From contig JAUIRK010000838.1 of the NCBI GenBank assembly GCA_030549495.1, forward strand, positions 1-64,000: 64,000 nt of DNA. The letters are read 5' to 3'. The translations under genes were made by a program, and so were the position numbers. Under the pieces are notes generated by a model, which made no database searches, had not been told where the DNA came from, and worked only from the letters and a program-made list of their open reading frames with translations. Each line of letters opens with the position of its first letter. Positions within the stretch are counted from its first letter, which is position 1. The DNA is from Nectonema munidae. Taxonomy: Eukaryota; Nematomorpha; Nectonematoida; Nectonematidae. Shown in pieces: positions 1 through 10,428 of the stretch.

Positions 1-600
1 CAGAGTTGTCGGAAAGGTTTCGTCCTTTATAATCTATCGAATTTGCGGTCCAACAAAGACACCAGCCTTGATCTTGGCCTCCGACAAGGTGTTGCCAAAC
101 TTTTCCTTGAGGTATAAAAACCCACGGCCATTCAGATCCATTGCCCGCACAAAACTTTTCATCAAGCCGAACTTTATGTGGAGTGATGGAAGGAAAACCT
201 TGGCTGGGTCGAAAAAGGCGACATGCTTCACGTTGTCGACCAGGTACATGCTCCAGGTACTTAATGTGACCTTTATTCTTCTTGTTGAAGCAGGCGATGC
301 TTGTGCAGCAGAAATAACAATCATGATGATGATTCTGCGACTCACGCCATATCATGGGCACCACAAATGGCATGCTCGCGCGCTTGCCCACCAACCACTG
401 AGTCAAGGTTGTGTGACAGCTTGTGCAGCAGATGTGTGGTGCCCAACTCTGTTCTTGGTCCCCCATCTTACACCCGAAATAGTGAAAGTAGGCGGCCTTC
501 ATTTTCACTGCTGTAGATATACTTCGCTGTTGATCTTTTTTGGTATACCGACCACAGACATAACAGAAGTTGTCAGGATGATGGGTCCAGAAACGCCTAC
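1..600 (-). pseudogene. Decayed copy A of an uncharacterised multi-copy arthropod gene family
   Basis: Reading the minus strand from about 600, one frame gives a Cys pair (CYVCGRYTKKDQQRS), then AAYFHYFGCKMGDQEQSWAPH, Cys-rich CCTSC, IWRES and HDCYFCC. A second frame (345-34) gives LPSLHIKFGLMKSFV and SEAKIKAGVFVGPQIR. This order matches a family of unknown function that I know as many predicted proteins in arthropods and cnidarians. Its N-terminal Cys pairs could bind zinc. The central part of the family, which copy B at 6.4-7.7 kb retains, is missing here, so the copy has an internal deletion and at least one frame change, and it runs off the window's left edge. Whether the family is a domesticated gene or part of a mobile element is not known to me. 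I see no terminal repeats. Confidence 0.6.
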
Positions 601-645
601 TTTTTTTTGTATTTACAATTTTACAATAAATCTACCTACCTACCT

Positions 646-720
646 AGGAGCATCAATGGTTGTTAGGGTGTACCTCTCAACTTAACAGTTGAAGGTCAGG
701 GGTTCGATCCCCAAACCATC
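646..720 (+). repeat. tRNA-like SINE head (SINE family 1)
   Basis: About 75 bp with the features of a tRNA-derived SINE head: an A-box-like TGGTTGTTAGGG and a B-box-like GGTTCGATCCCC, with a small hairpin between them (CAACT...AGTTG). It is nearly identical to the minus-strand sequence at 6,181-6,255. It cannot be a functional tRNA gene as it stands, because the acceptor ends do not pair well. A short TAGG-type microsatellite adjoins it at about 629-646. Confidence 0.6.
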
Positions 721-1062
721 TTCTTAAGCATAATGAGAGCATATAGCTTAACTATATATATAGATAATATTTTTAACACTTTTTATCAATTATTATTTAA
801 AAATTTATTATTCTTTTTTAATATCTCAGATTAAATACCTCATTTATTTTATTTTTTCTTTATTAAACCTTTTAGTTTATTCAATTTACTTTGTTCTTGA
901 AAAGTATTTAATATACTAGTTTTATTTATTTATATTCAAAGCTTAATTTTATTTTTATTTATGTCTGCCTTAGTTATTAGTTATTACTTTTTTAGTCTTT
1001 CCAAAGTTTACTGTAAGTTCATAACAACCTATATTCTTTTCAAAGCATTTTTTACAGTCATT
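721..1062. other. AT-rich spacer
   Basis: Very AT-rich sequence with no recognisable coding potential or repeat structure beyond A/T runs. Confidence 0.5.
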
Positions 1063-1445
1063 ATGTCCCAAAACACATCAAAGAAAAAGTGCAGACAGTA
1101 TTCTGTTGAAAATTTGAAATTTGGATTTATTACTGCTCCTCATAATGATCAAAAGCCAATGTGTGTATTTGTGAGAAAGAACTCTCTAACTAGGCTATGA
1201 AGCCATCAAGAATAGCTGAACACCTAAAAAAAAAAGCATCCTTATAAAGTGAATCAAAATCTGTTGTATTTTCATGCTTTAAGAAACAAATTATGGCAAA
1301 GAAATCCATCATCTCCCTTATGACAAAACAAAACAAAAAGCTGACGATGTTCAGATGCAGGAATCTGTTCTTACAAAATTGATAAATCAGGCGAGCCGCA
1401 TTCAATTGGAGAGCAGCTTCCAAATAAATTACAGCTGGAAACAAA
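1063..1445 (+). pseudogene. hAT transposase N-terminal relic (BED-type zinc finger)
   Basis: An open frame from 1,063 encodes MSQNTSKKKCRQYSVENLKFGF and then a BED-like zinc finger: the region of the first Cys, MKPSRIAEHLKKK with His, and a following FHALRNKLW. A later segment at about 1,381-1,425 reads IDKSGEPHSIGEQL, the conserved KSGKPHTIGE motif found after the BED finger in Charlie-like hAT transposases (SCAND3/ZBED5 relatives). The pieces lie in different frames with stops between them, and the catalytic and dimerisation regions are absent. This is a 5' fragment of a dead DNA transposon. Confidence 0.6.
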
Positions 1446-1458
1446 ATTGCTCCAAACA

Positions 1459-1730
1459 AGCGAAGATTGTTTCTTGAATCTTTAGGTAGGCAGTTTGCTA
1501 AGGATCACATAGAACGGGAAGACGTCCTTCCCAGACAAAAAGTTTATGTGAAAAAACTCTAAAACGTTTGTTCCTCTCCTTCGCCAAATCAAGAGAAACG
1601 TCATGTGAAGCGAAAAAGAGGCAGATGTTACATCTGTGAAAAATCCGAAAACAAATGTGAGTCTACATGTGTTTTATGTCATAAATACATATATAAAAAA
1701 CATTACAGCAAAACAGGTAAAAACTGTTAT
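1459..1730 (+). pseudogene. piggyBac transposase C-terminal relic
   Basis: In one frame, broken by a single stop (TAA near 1,559), the translation begins RRLFLESLGRQFAKDHIERE and ends with the cysteine-rich finger typical of the piggyBac C-terminus (CYICEKSENKCESTC, CHKYIYKKHYSK). Seven cysteine/histidine ligand candidates are in the expected order. Only the tail of the transposase is present, joined directly to the hAT fragment upstream, so this is a junction of two old insertions. No TTAA-bounded ends could be assigned. Confidence 0.65.
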
Positions 1731-1737
1731 CTTTTTT

Positions 1738-2616
1738 TATCTGCAATAAAGTTCTTTTACTTTTAAAATCAAATCCACAAAATTTTTGCAAATGATATCT
1801 AGTCTAGTATAAAATGGTCCATTTGGACCTATAGGGGCTAAGTGTAATTCTAAATGAAGGGGTAACAAGCTTTCTAAATAAAAAGATACTTCTAAATTTG
1901 TTTTTTCCTCAACTGAAATGTCTGAAAAGTATACCTGCAAATATTTGGGTGTGTTTGAAGAAGATGGTAAAAGCCCGCATATGCAGTGCCCTGCCTATTT
2001 GAAAAAATTATTGGACCTGTCATACTCGTTATTATTTGGCATATATGCGTTAAAATAAATTATACACTTATTTATCGAAGTTAAACTGAGTGAAAAGTTT
2101 TAGAGATATTAAATTATCAAATGTTTAGAAAAAAAGTTTTGGCTTAGAAAAAAACAAACTCAAAAAGAAAATTTCATTTAAATTTAATATGGAAACCTCA
2201 AAGAACTATGACTTCATTGGTTCAGGGTGCGAAGTAGAAAATTTTCACTGCTCTGCTGTGTGAAGTCACCCCTCACATAAACGTTGTAGGAAACGTCCCA
2301 TGAGGTCTACTTCTACAAAAAATATCAGTGCTTGTATGCATGTCTAAAGCTACATGCTACTACACTGCCTATATTTTGAGATGGATACCATACGTTCTAT
2401 ATATCAAAAAAGTGTCAGAGAGAATTCTTATCAATATGAGTCATGACAAGCACTGAAACTACAAGAGTTAGGCTATATTATTGAATCGATAGAAAGAATT
2501 ACAATTTACAATGCAACAATTTTAATCTTTATTTTAGCATAAAAAAATGGAATTGAAAATTCTTCGAAATTCACTTTGTTGAAAGAAAGTAGGTGGGTGT
2601 GAAGACAAGGCACACA
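1738..2616. other. Unannotated AT-rich region
   Basis: No gene recognised. A short minus-strand ORF at 1,737-1,940 has no family match I can name. A 10-bp inverted repeat (CAGTGCTTGT at about 2,325 and its complement at about 2,457) lies here, but the flanks show no target duplication. Confidence 0.4.
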
Positions 2617-2617
2617 T

Positions 2618-2896
2618 AGTGACGGATCCTAGGGGGGCTCATGGGCCTAGGCCCCATCTATGAAAAATGGCTTCGAAAATTACCCTTACTAATGTATACC
2701 CTTACATGTATAAAAAATAAATTTTTGCAATTTATTCATGGCAAAATAATGTTATAAATATGAAAACATAGGTAATTAGTGATTCTAAAAGACATAATAG
2801 AGCTGTCGTATTCTCTGAAGACTTTTAGCAAAATTGCAAAAAAATAATAGATTTCTGCCGCCCCCCCCCCTATAAGAAATTTCTGGATCCGCCACT
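2618..2896. mobile_element. hAT-type MITE nested in an older hAT
   Basis: A roughly 280 bp element with inverted ends: AGTGACGGATCC on the left and GGATCCGCCACT on the right. They differ from each other at one base and carry a poly-G/poly-C tract just inside. AGTGGCGGATCC is a common hAT terminal sequence. Flanks read GCACACAT and GCACACAC, an 8-bp target duplication with one difference, in a CA-rich context. It sits at the 3' end of the minus-strand hAT transposase relic, whose frame runs into it, so it inserted later. Confidence 0.6.
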
Positions 2897-3350
2897 GCAC
2901 ACACATCTCTCTTTCGATCCTGGCTGATTGCAGATCGATGATTTTTTAACCAAGTGTGTACGTATTTTGTAAAATCTACCCGTGAAATAGGGGGTCCATT
3001 GATATTCAGAAAAAGAACAGCATCAAATGCGTGTACACTCATCTGATTACGTTCTGATGTACAGATGTCATTCATCGAACTAAACCCACGTTCGCATTCA
3101 GCCATGGAAACAGGGAATATATTAATAACTTGTAAAAAGTTTTCATAGTCAGTTGATAAATATCCACGTTTGAAATCTCGAAAGGCAGATACAGTGGACA
3201 TCACATCTTGTTTGAAAAATCGAGCCACATCCATCCCTTCCGTGTCTCCATAAGTTACCAATTCTTCTTACTTTTTCGACCAATTTCTGGGATCCAAGTG
3301 TACACAGTCATTCAACAACTTCGAGTCAAAGTTAAATTCAAAAACATCGA
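2897..3350 (-). pseudogene. hAT transposase C-terminal (dimerisation) relic
   Basis: The minus-strand frame from 3,261 down to about 2,900 contains VINIFPVSMAECERGFSSMN, the signature of the hAT C-terminal dimerisation domain, followed by ERNQMSVHAFDAVLFLNING. Upstream in a neighbouring frame is NDCVHLDPRNW, with an in-frame stop before the main ORF. Only the C-terminal third of a transposase remains. The 3' end is interrupted by the small hAT MITE at 2,618-2,896. Confidence 0.7.
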
Positions 3351-3436
3351 AGTTATTTATTGATACAAAGTAATGATCATTACAATTCTTAATCTCCGAA
3401 ATTATGGTCTACAAGATAACCATTGTGTCATATCTA
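3331..3436 (+). repeat. Direct repeat, copy 1
   Basis: About 105 bp starting AAAGTTAAATTCAAAAACAT and ending CATTGTGTCATATC. It is repeated with about 85-90% identity at 4,093-4,214, about 760 bp away. Copy 1 overlaps the upstream part of the hAT relic. Confidence 0.6.
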
Positions 3437-4092
3437 AAAATAGTTATAAAATTATAGCATTTGAATTAAAAAGAATTTCATTTCTGCATCATTTAGTAAC
3501 CGATACCGGCATAAGCTCCTTCACCACGTCAAGGCGATGCAGTTTGAAGGAGATAAGACATGCAACGGAATTTTTATAAGAGTGTATAAAAAAAATTATA
3601 GAAATAGGTTAAATTAAAATTGTGAAATAAGAAAGTTTGTCCAATTTATTTTATCATCATTTTTCACATTTTTTAAAAAATCTAAATTTGGAGAAAAAAG
3701 GATGCAAATAGCGAATACACTGGAAATTTTTTTTAGAATAATAATTCATCATTTGATTTTCCAGAAATAAATAGTTAATGTAGCACATAGAAGGGAAAAT
3801 GTTAGATTGATTTTAACCCTGAGCACATTTCAAAATAATATAGAATATAGATCAAACTACATTACCTTAACCAATTTATGCCCAGGACGAGGAGAGGATT
3901 TTCGAAATTCATATTAATTACAATGAAAAAAAATATCGTCTGCATTTATTAAAGAAAAATTAGGCATACATGGATTAACTACTACAAGATAAGGAAACTG
4001 TTTATTTAATTCATTTTCAATATTCTTCCATGATAATAGAAAATATAGGAACTCAGGATATCTTTAGGATAAAATATTTCAAAGTGTAAAAA
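3437..4092. other. AT-rich spacer between the direct repeats
   Basis: No convincing coding sequence. The 68-codon plus-strand ORF at 3,373-3,579 starts inside the direct repeat and matches no family I recognise. Confidence 0.4.
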
Positions 4093-4214
4093 AGTTTAAT
4101 TCAAAAACATCGAGGTTATTATTGATACAAAGTAATAATTAATAATTACAATTCAAGAGTTATAATCTTAATCTTTGAAATTATGGTCTACAGGATAATC
4201 ATTGTGTCATATCA
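4093..4214 (+). repeat. Direct repeat, copy 2
   Basis: Second copy of the 3,331-3,436 sequence, with a small internal insertion (AATTAATAATTACAATTC region). It ends directly against the sequence CAGGGGCGCACATC at 4,214, which looks like a hAT terminus. Confidence 0.6.
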
Positions 4215-4300
4215 GGGGCGCACATCCGGGGACGAAGGGGTCCAATGTGTTTTCAGGGGGAGGGGGCGAAAATGGCCTTCGCCCCTACTCAAATAATTTC
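4214..4300 (+). mobile_element. Possible hAT terminus (CAGGGGCGCACATC type)
   Basis: A G-rich block starting CAGGGGCGCACATCCGGGG and containing a GGCGAA...TTCGCC inverted repeat. The same 14-bp start appears at 21,661. A CACGCCCCTT at about 5,296 could be the opposite end, but the match is short and no target duplication was found. Confidence 0.35.
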
Positions 4301-4439
4301 TACAAGTAACAGTTACTTTTAAAAGCTTGTATATAAAAAATTTATGATGATCGCATTATAGGATGTAATGATCATTGGACATGACAATACATGATGTTAG
4401 ATGAGATGAAGAGAATGAAGGATCGAATTTAGACTAATT

Positions 4440-4720
4440 ATTAAATTGAAATATTAAAATTTCACATAAGATAATAACAAAACGAAAAGATAGAAATAAT
4501 TATCTTACAGAATTGAAAGGTAAAAAGATGATCTAAAAAAATATAAATATTTCACGTGTGAAGATAATAACAAAAAGAAAATAATTATCTTACAGAATTA
4601 TAAAAGTTAAAAAACTGTTGTAAAAAAATATTAATATTTCACATGTGTGAAGATAATAACAAAACGAAAAGATAGAAAAAAGTTTCATATAAAAATTGAA
4701 AGTTAAAAATGCCATATAAC
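4440..4720 (+). repeat. Tandem repeat, about 100 bp unit, three copies
   Basis: Three successive units share ATTTCACATGTGTGAAGATAA-like starts, a TAACAAAACGAAAAGATAGAA block and an ATTATCTTACAGAATT block, with small deletions in the middle unit. All are AT-rich and non-coding. Confidence 0.5.
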
Positions 4721-6059
4721 TATAAGATAAAAATAAAATATTAGAGCATAGTTTATTTTAAGTTAAATAGGCTTTAAAATTCTTAATACGAAAGCAAAAA
4801 ACTTGTAAAGATTGTTTAGAGAACTTACGAGTAGCAAAAATGAAATGAAATTTGAAAATCAAAGAAATAAGATAATTACGAAAATATCCATTTTTAAAAA
4901 ACCGATAAAATGGCTGTTGATTACCATAAAAATGGCTACCCGAAAAATTTCGCAATTTTGAGTGATCATAATATAAAATCTATTGGTTAGATTCTTATGT
5001 AACTTTACAAAATTATATATTTTATCATGTTTTATTGGTATTTAAAATTTCAAGTCAATTCATTGATTATTTTTTAGAGTTATTAAAGTTTTTCTTGTAA
5101 GCTTTTCTGACAGCTCATTTTGGCAGGACCGTTTAAATTTTAGTTGAATTGTCCAGTTTGTATAAAAATAATGAAAATTCTTTAAATTAAATAAATATTA
5201 GTTTTAGAGTATTATTGAAACTATAAGATAAAAAGAATGTTTTTATAAAGATGTTTTCTTGAGGTCGGCACTAAATATTGAGGTTGGCATAAATTAGTCA
5301 CGCCCCTTTTCTTGTGAAGTTTTAACTACTTTTCAAAATATTTAACCTGAAAACTTTTTATCATAGAAAATAGCTTGCTTGCCATTTCATATCACAATAA
5401 TATTAAAAAAAAATTTTATTCAAATATTATCTTACTTTTAATAGTTTACCTTGTATTTTATGTTCAATATATGATACATATCTGAGGCATCAAATATTAT
5501 TATCTTATATTTTCAACGGACAATTTGGTAAAACTAATGAGTTATTCATCTTTTTTTCTATCGAAATGTCAGAGTGCCACGTCTAGTCTAATCGAAATAT
5601 TGTTCTCAAATAATTTTGGACTTACCCTAAATGAAGTTGATAAACTATATATGTGTGTGAACATGTCTCTCCTTAGAAATCTGTTTAAGTATATCTCAAT
5701 AACTAAAATTATACATAAAATAAAGGATTGTAATGAAATGTAGGTTTAGTTTTAAGTCATTTCAGTCTTTGTCATTTCATAGATGTAAATAATTAAATTA
5801 AAATCTAATTTGCGTTAGGTCAATAGCATATTTGATAAATATTTCAAATTACATGCTAAAGTAGTATTTAGAATGTTAAAGAAAGTCTCAAAATAAAAAA
5901 TTTGAGGCAAACATGAAATTACGTCAAAATAACTAAATTAAGTACGCTGATTTCATTTCTGGTATTTGTTTTGGCTGATCTCATCAGGTTCCAGAGATAT
6001 AACCCCAAACATACATATATTTTTTGCTATAAGTTAGCTGGAGAATTTTAATTAGTAAG
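4721..6059. other. AT-rich region without recognised genes
   Basis: Contains only short ORFs (for example 4,955-4,758 minus and 5,525-5,743 plus), rich in Phe/Ile/Asn/Lys, as expected by chance at this base composition. Confidence 0.4.
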
Positions 6060-6071
6060 CGTTATGAAGTA

Positions 6072-6258
6072 GTTGTTTTATTTGACACAGCTTGTAAAAT
6101 GCAAGGATTTCGAAAGCTGGCATGAGGCTTTTACAAATTTAAGATGATTAATCACAGTTTTTGTGAATTTGTTTTTTTAGCATTGGGAGCCTTGGGGATC
6201 GAACCCCTGACCTTCAACTGTTAAGCTGAGAGGTACACCCTAACAACCATGAGGCTCT
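6072..6258 (-). mobile_element. tRNA-derived SINE with target-site duplication (family 1)
   Basis: On the minus strand it opens with a tRNA-like head (A box TGGTTGTTAGGG, B box GGTTCGATCCCC, near-pairing ends AGCCT/AGGCT) and is followed by about 110 bp of unrelated body with A/T runs. It is flanked by a 12-bp direct repeat, CGTTATGAAGTA, at 6,060-6,071 and 6,259-6,270, the mark of LINE-driven insertion. Its head matches 646-720 almost exactly. Confidence 0.7.
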
Positions 6259-6369
6259 CGTTATGAAGTAAGTAAAGTGAAAAAAATATTTTTTTATTTA
6301 AAATTTTGTATTTTTTATGATTTCGACTATACAATAACTCCTTTATTGAAAGTAGCTTACTTTAGTTAT

Positions 6370-7760
6370 TTTGGTCGTAGAATAGAAAACCAAGATAAAC
6401 CTTGGGTTTCACACGTTTCTTGCAAATCATGTTACAACGCCCTGACTGCCTGATTTAATGGTAGAAAGTCATCTTTCAAGTTTGCCGTTCCAATAATCTT
6501 GAGAGTTCCGACAAGCCTTGTGAATGATTGTTATTTCTGCCTAACTAAAATCAAAGGTTTCAAACATGCATCCAGAAAAAAAATTATGTATTCGAATCTT
6601 CCGTCAGCTATCAGACCTTTTTATCATTCTGATGATTACCCAGTACCTGAACCACCCCAAAAAAAAGGACATATTCTTATCGGGGGAGGAGGCGAGTTCT
6701 GGAGAATCAAACTTTTCCAGAATAAGCACTTCACCCAATATCAATGAAGTAGACTATGAAAGATTTTGGCGTGCAAAAACCGTTTATGTTATTGTTACAA
6801 CGTTCCAGAATTATACAACTGCTTAGGCTTTCAACATGAGCCATCAGAATGGAGACTCTTTATAGATTCTTCCAAAAAGAGTCTAAAGGCTCTTTTACTC
6901 CATAACGACAACAAATATCCAAGTGTCTCGGTTGCTTACTCAACTCACCTGAAGGAGTCTTATGACAATATGAAGCTCCTTCTTGAAGCAGTTGGATACT
7001 CAAAATATCAATGGAGCTTATGTGGCGATTTCAAAGTCATAGGCTCCTAATGGGAATGCAAGCTGGCTTCACCAAGTATTGTTGCTATCTCTGTCTCTGG
7101 GACAGTAGAGCAGTTTCTGAACATTACAAAAAAAGATTGGGGTGAGAGAAGTTCATGTGATCCAGGCCAACACCGTATTAAGGCAACTCCACTGGTCAAT
7201 ATGAATAAGGCACTCTTACCTCCTTTACACATCAAGTTGGGGTTGATGAAAAATTTTGTGGAACCCCTTGATAAAAGTAGTTCTGCTTTCCGACATTTAA
7301 CTCACTTATTTACAAATTTGAGTTCCACAAAATTGAAGGAGGGCATTTTGTTGGCCCCAAATTCAAGAAGTGATGAGGGACAATTGTTTTAACGACCTTT
7401 TGGGGAAAAAAGAACTGAGAGCTTTAAATGCTTTTAAATCAGTGTGTGACGGTTTTTTTGGGAAATATAAGTGTTCCGGATTACAAAAACCTAAAAAATG
7501 AATTGCTTGAAGCATATGAGGATATGGGGTGTCGAATGTCATTGAAAATTCACATTCTTCATTCTCACCTAGACTTTTTTCCTACAAACCTAGGAGCAGT
7601 CAGTGATGAACATGGGGAAATGTTTCATCAAGACATTAGTAAGATGGAAAGTAGATATAAGGGAAGATGGTATCCAAACATGATAGGAGATTTTTATTGG
7701 ATGTTAACGTGTGATCCTGAAGCAAAGTTAGAAAGATCTGCAAAAAAGAAACATTTTTAA
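6370..7760 (+). pseudogene. Decayed copy B of the uncharacterised multi-copy gene family
   Basis: Successive plus-strand ORFs give, in family order: YFGRRIENQDKPWVSH with CKSCYNAL, VNDCYFCLTKIKGF, SNLPSAIRPFYHS, EPSEWRLFIDSSKKSLKALL, HLKESYDNMKLLLE, LPPLHIKLGLMKNFVEPLDK, then LGNISVPDYKNLKNELLEAY, SLKIHILHSHLDFFPTNLGA, SDEHGEMFHQDISKMESRYK and GRWYPNMIGDFYWMLT. It retains nearly the whole family (roughly 430 codons) and ends in a normal basic tail (KKKHF) at the stop near 7,760. Several stops and frame changes separate the pieces, so it is not a working gene. Function unknown. The SINE lies about 110 bp upstream. Family assignment is from memory of conserved motifs. Confidence 0.65.
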
Positions 7761-10002
7761 TTTTTTTCTCAATTTTTTTCCGAAACTTATTTCAAATTTC
7801 TATTTAAAAATTTTACAGTTTTGATATGTTAATTACATCAATTAAAAAATGCCGATTGTGAAAAAACTAGATTGGTTCGATGAAAACGTATAACAAATTT
7901 GAAATCGCTATGGTCGAATTAGTATAAAAAGTATATTCTCATGCTTGCCTCTGAAAAAATTTTTTTTTTATAAGTTGGTGTAATCATTGCCCTTTTGCGT
8001 ATTATAATTAACTTATCTTCTTCATTTTCAAAATATTTTCCCCTCTATTTACATTTAAAGTTTTATGGATTTTAATACAAAAAAAAACAAATATAATATG
8101 GTAAATTAAATAGAAATTAACTAATTAACTGAATTATTATTTTCTATATAACTTCTAATTACAAATTAGTATAAATATATCATTATCATCACGTTTGATA
8201 TAATATATCTAATGAAAATTTAAAATCATTAAGTGCAATGTGTCTAGGATAGTCATTTCACATTTGACAATAATTTTTAAATTTGTTATGGATTTTAATT
8301 CAATAGTCTAATTATTTGGAAGTTATTATTCTTGTAAAAGTTAATAAATTATATTTCAATTTATATTATTTAATCTTAAAATTTTGGACTGTTATTAACA
8401 TCTGTAATTACTATCTGATATTTCGGATTAAAATTTGTTAAGAGCTCTAATCCTGCCTACATTTTTGTAGGTCTAAGAAATACTTCTATAAATATATATA
8501 CTCATTTGTTAAAGAAAGATTAATATAGAGAACATTTTGTTCATAGATGAAATATTTTTATTAAAGAAACATCCTTAATTCGCAATAACTCAACTTTTAA
8601 ATTTGGGTTATTTTGCATTATAATGGACAAGCTTTTGCTTCAAAAATAAAATTAAAATACGAAAATAAATATTTTATAATCCTACTCGTTTTCCAAATTA
8701 TTTTTTTATAATTTCTATTTTAGCATAAGAATTCTTCATTTTAAAACATACACTTTTTGATATAAAAGTGCTTTTTTTCTTTAAAGAAAACTACCATTTA
8801 GAAAATATTATTTTATTGAATGATTTTTATAATTTTTTTAAATAGAATGAATATTTTTCTGCTCTCTTTATTATTTTTTATCTGCACTTTTTAATTTTGA
8901 TTTTACGGTAAAAATATTTAAACATATATTTTTTTAAATGAAGTCTTCAATTTTTATAAAACAGTAACTTGTTTTCCTTAGATTTTTTTCTATCTTATCA
9001 TTCGATGTTATTTAAAAATATAATAATTTCCAAAAAAGCTATTTTACATAATTTATGATATTTATAAGTAAGACCTCTAATAAAATGAGTCTAATCTTGA
9101 ATATTAACTAGTGATTTATTTTTTAAGACTGGTTTTGATTTTATCAAGAATAAATGTAATAAAATTTATTTAAGGCTGTCTTGAGTTTCTAAAGTTTTGT
9201 CATATAAAATTATTTTTTATATGAACTCTAAAAGTCGAGGTTTTTCACAGCTGAAAAATAGTATTCTTTATGTATTTTGTATACGATCGGAAAAATATAT
9301 GTATAGGTTTTTAAATTATATTTGGAAATAAATTTAATTATTTATTGAAAATGATTTACATGAGGATGTCCTATTACAAGAAAATATGAGGTAGAGAAGC
9401 GAGTTCAATTTTTTGAGATAAACTGAAGTCTTAGAGCGATTTTTGCTTAATTGCTAAATCGAATTTTGCATCCTCTAAAATATGGTTTTCGATCAGAGTC
9501 GGGGAATCTGAAAAATATTTGGCTACTTCGACTCTACTTATTTATATTTTTTCCTCTCTGACTCTGACTTTGCTTATTTATAATTTTTTAACTCCGACTC
9601 CACCTATTTGTAATTTTTAATCTTGCAACTCCATTTAAGTATAATTTTAAATTTATAATTATGCAGCATCAACTTTTCTTTTTCAATTATAAATTTTTAA
9701 AAATTATGATGACATGTACTACTATATTTCAAGGTCGTTTATGAATGTTAATTTTAGATAATTGAAACATTTCCTGAATTTAGGACACTTCTCCTTTATG
9801 TTGCATCGCAAAATGTTTGATATATTTTCTTCAACATAATTTATTGTTGTTGTTGGTCTTCACTGGCAGATATCTTGTTATCACTATACCCGTGGCGACC
9901 GAGCCGCTTTTTTCGAACCAGGAGAGATCCGTCTGATGTATATGTGTATATATAAATACGTTTTTTTAAATATTGAAATCTGTGTATAATTTTAGTATAT
10001 AC
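7761..10002. other. Long AT-rich spacer
   Basis: About 2.2 kb of very AT-rich sequence with no supported gene. Around 9,480-9,620 there is a run of imperfect GACTC/CTCCGACTCC-like repeats, a pattern also seen more weakly at 26,830-26,880. Nothing else recognised. Confidence 0.5.
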
Positions 10003-10132
10003 GAATATGTAGGGTGACCAACTTTTGAAATTTTTAAAGGAGGACAAAAAAATTTTAAACGTGCTCACTAAATTTACACATTACTTTTTTCGTTCTCATA
10101 AGCAATATGTATCGGATTTACACCACACTGAA

Positions 10133-10428
10133 AAAAGTTATCGTCAATAGTTAATGACCGTTTTAATAAAAAAAACCTATCATACTCATAGATGTATATT
10201 TTGTCAATCTAAAAAATTATTTTATTCATCTGTTAAATTTATTTATTGAACGAATATTTATCTCATAATCAAACTAGATCGGATATACAAAAGGAAAAAA
10301 ATTATCGTTAGTGGTTAATGACCGTTTTTATGAAAAAAGCCTATCATACTTATGGATGTATATTTTGTCATCTAAAAAAATTTTTTTATTCACCTGTTAA
10401 ATTTATTTATTGAACGAATATTTATCAA
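10133..10428. repeat. Direct duplication inside the hAT element
   Basis: About 130 bp starting TTATCGTCAATAGTTAATGAC and ending TTGAACGAATATTTATC is present twice in tandem (about 10,138-10,263 and 10,302-10,426), separated by about 38 bp. It lies downstream of the transposase frame. Confidence 0.65.

Noticed and set aside
646-720. Functional tRNA gene
   Set aside because: Ends do not pair properly, and the second copy is attached to a SINE body with its own target duplication.
2325-2457. 10-bp CAGTGCTTGT inverted repeat as a hAT MITE
   Set aside because: No target duplication and the complementarity stops after about 10 bp.
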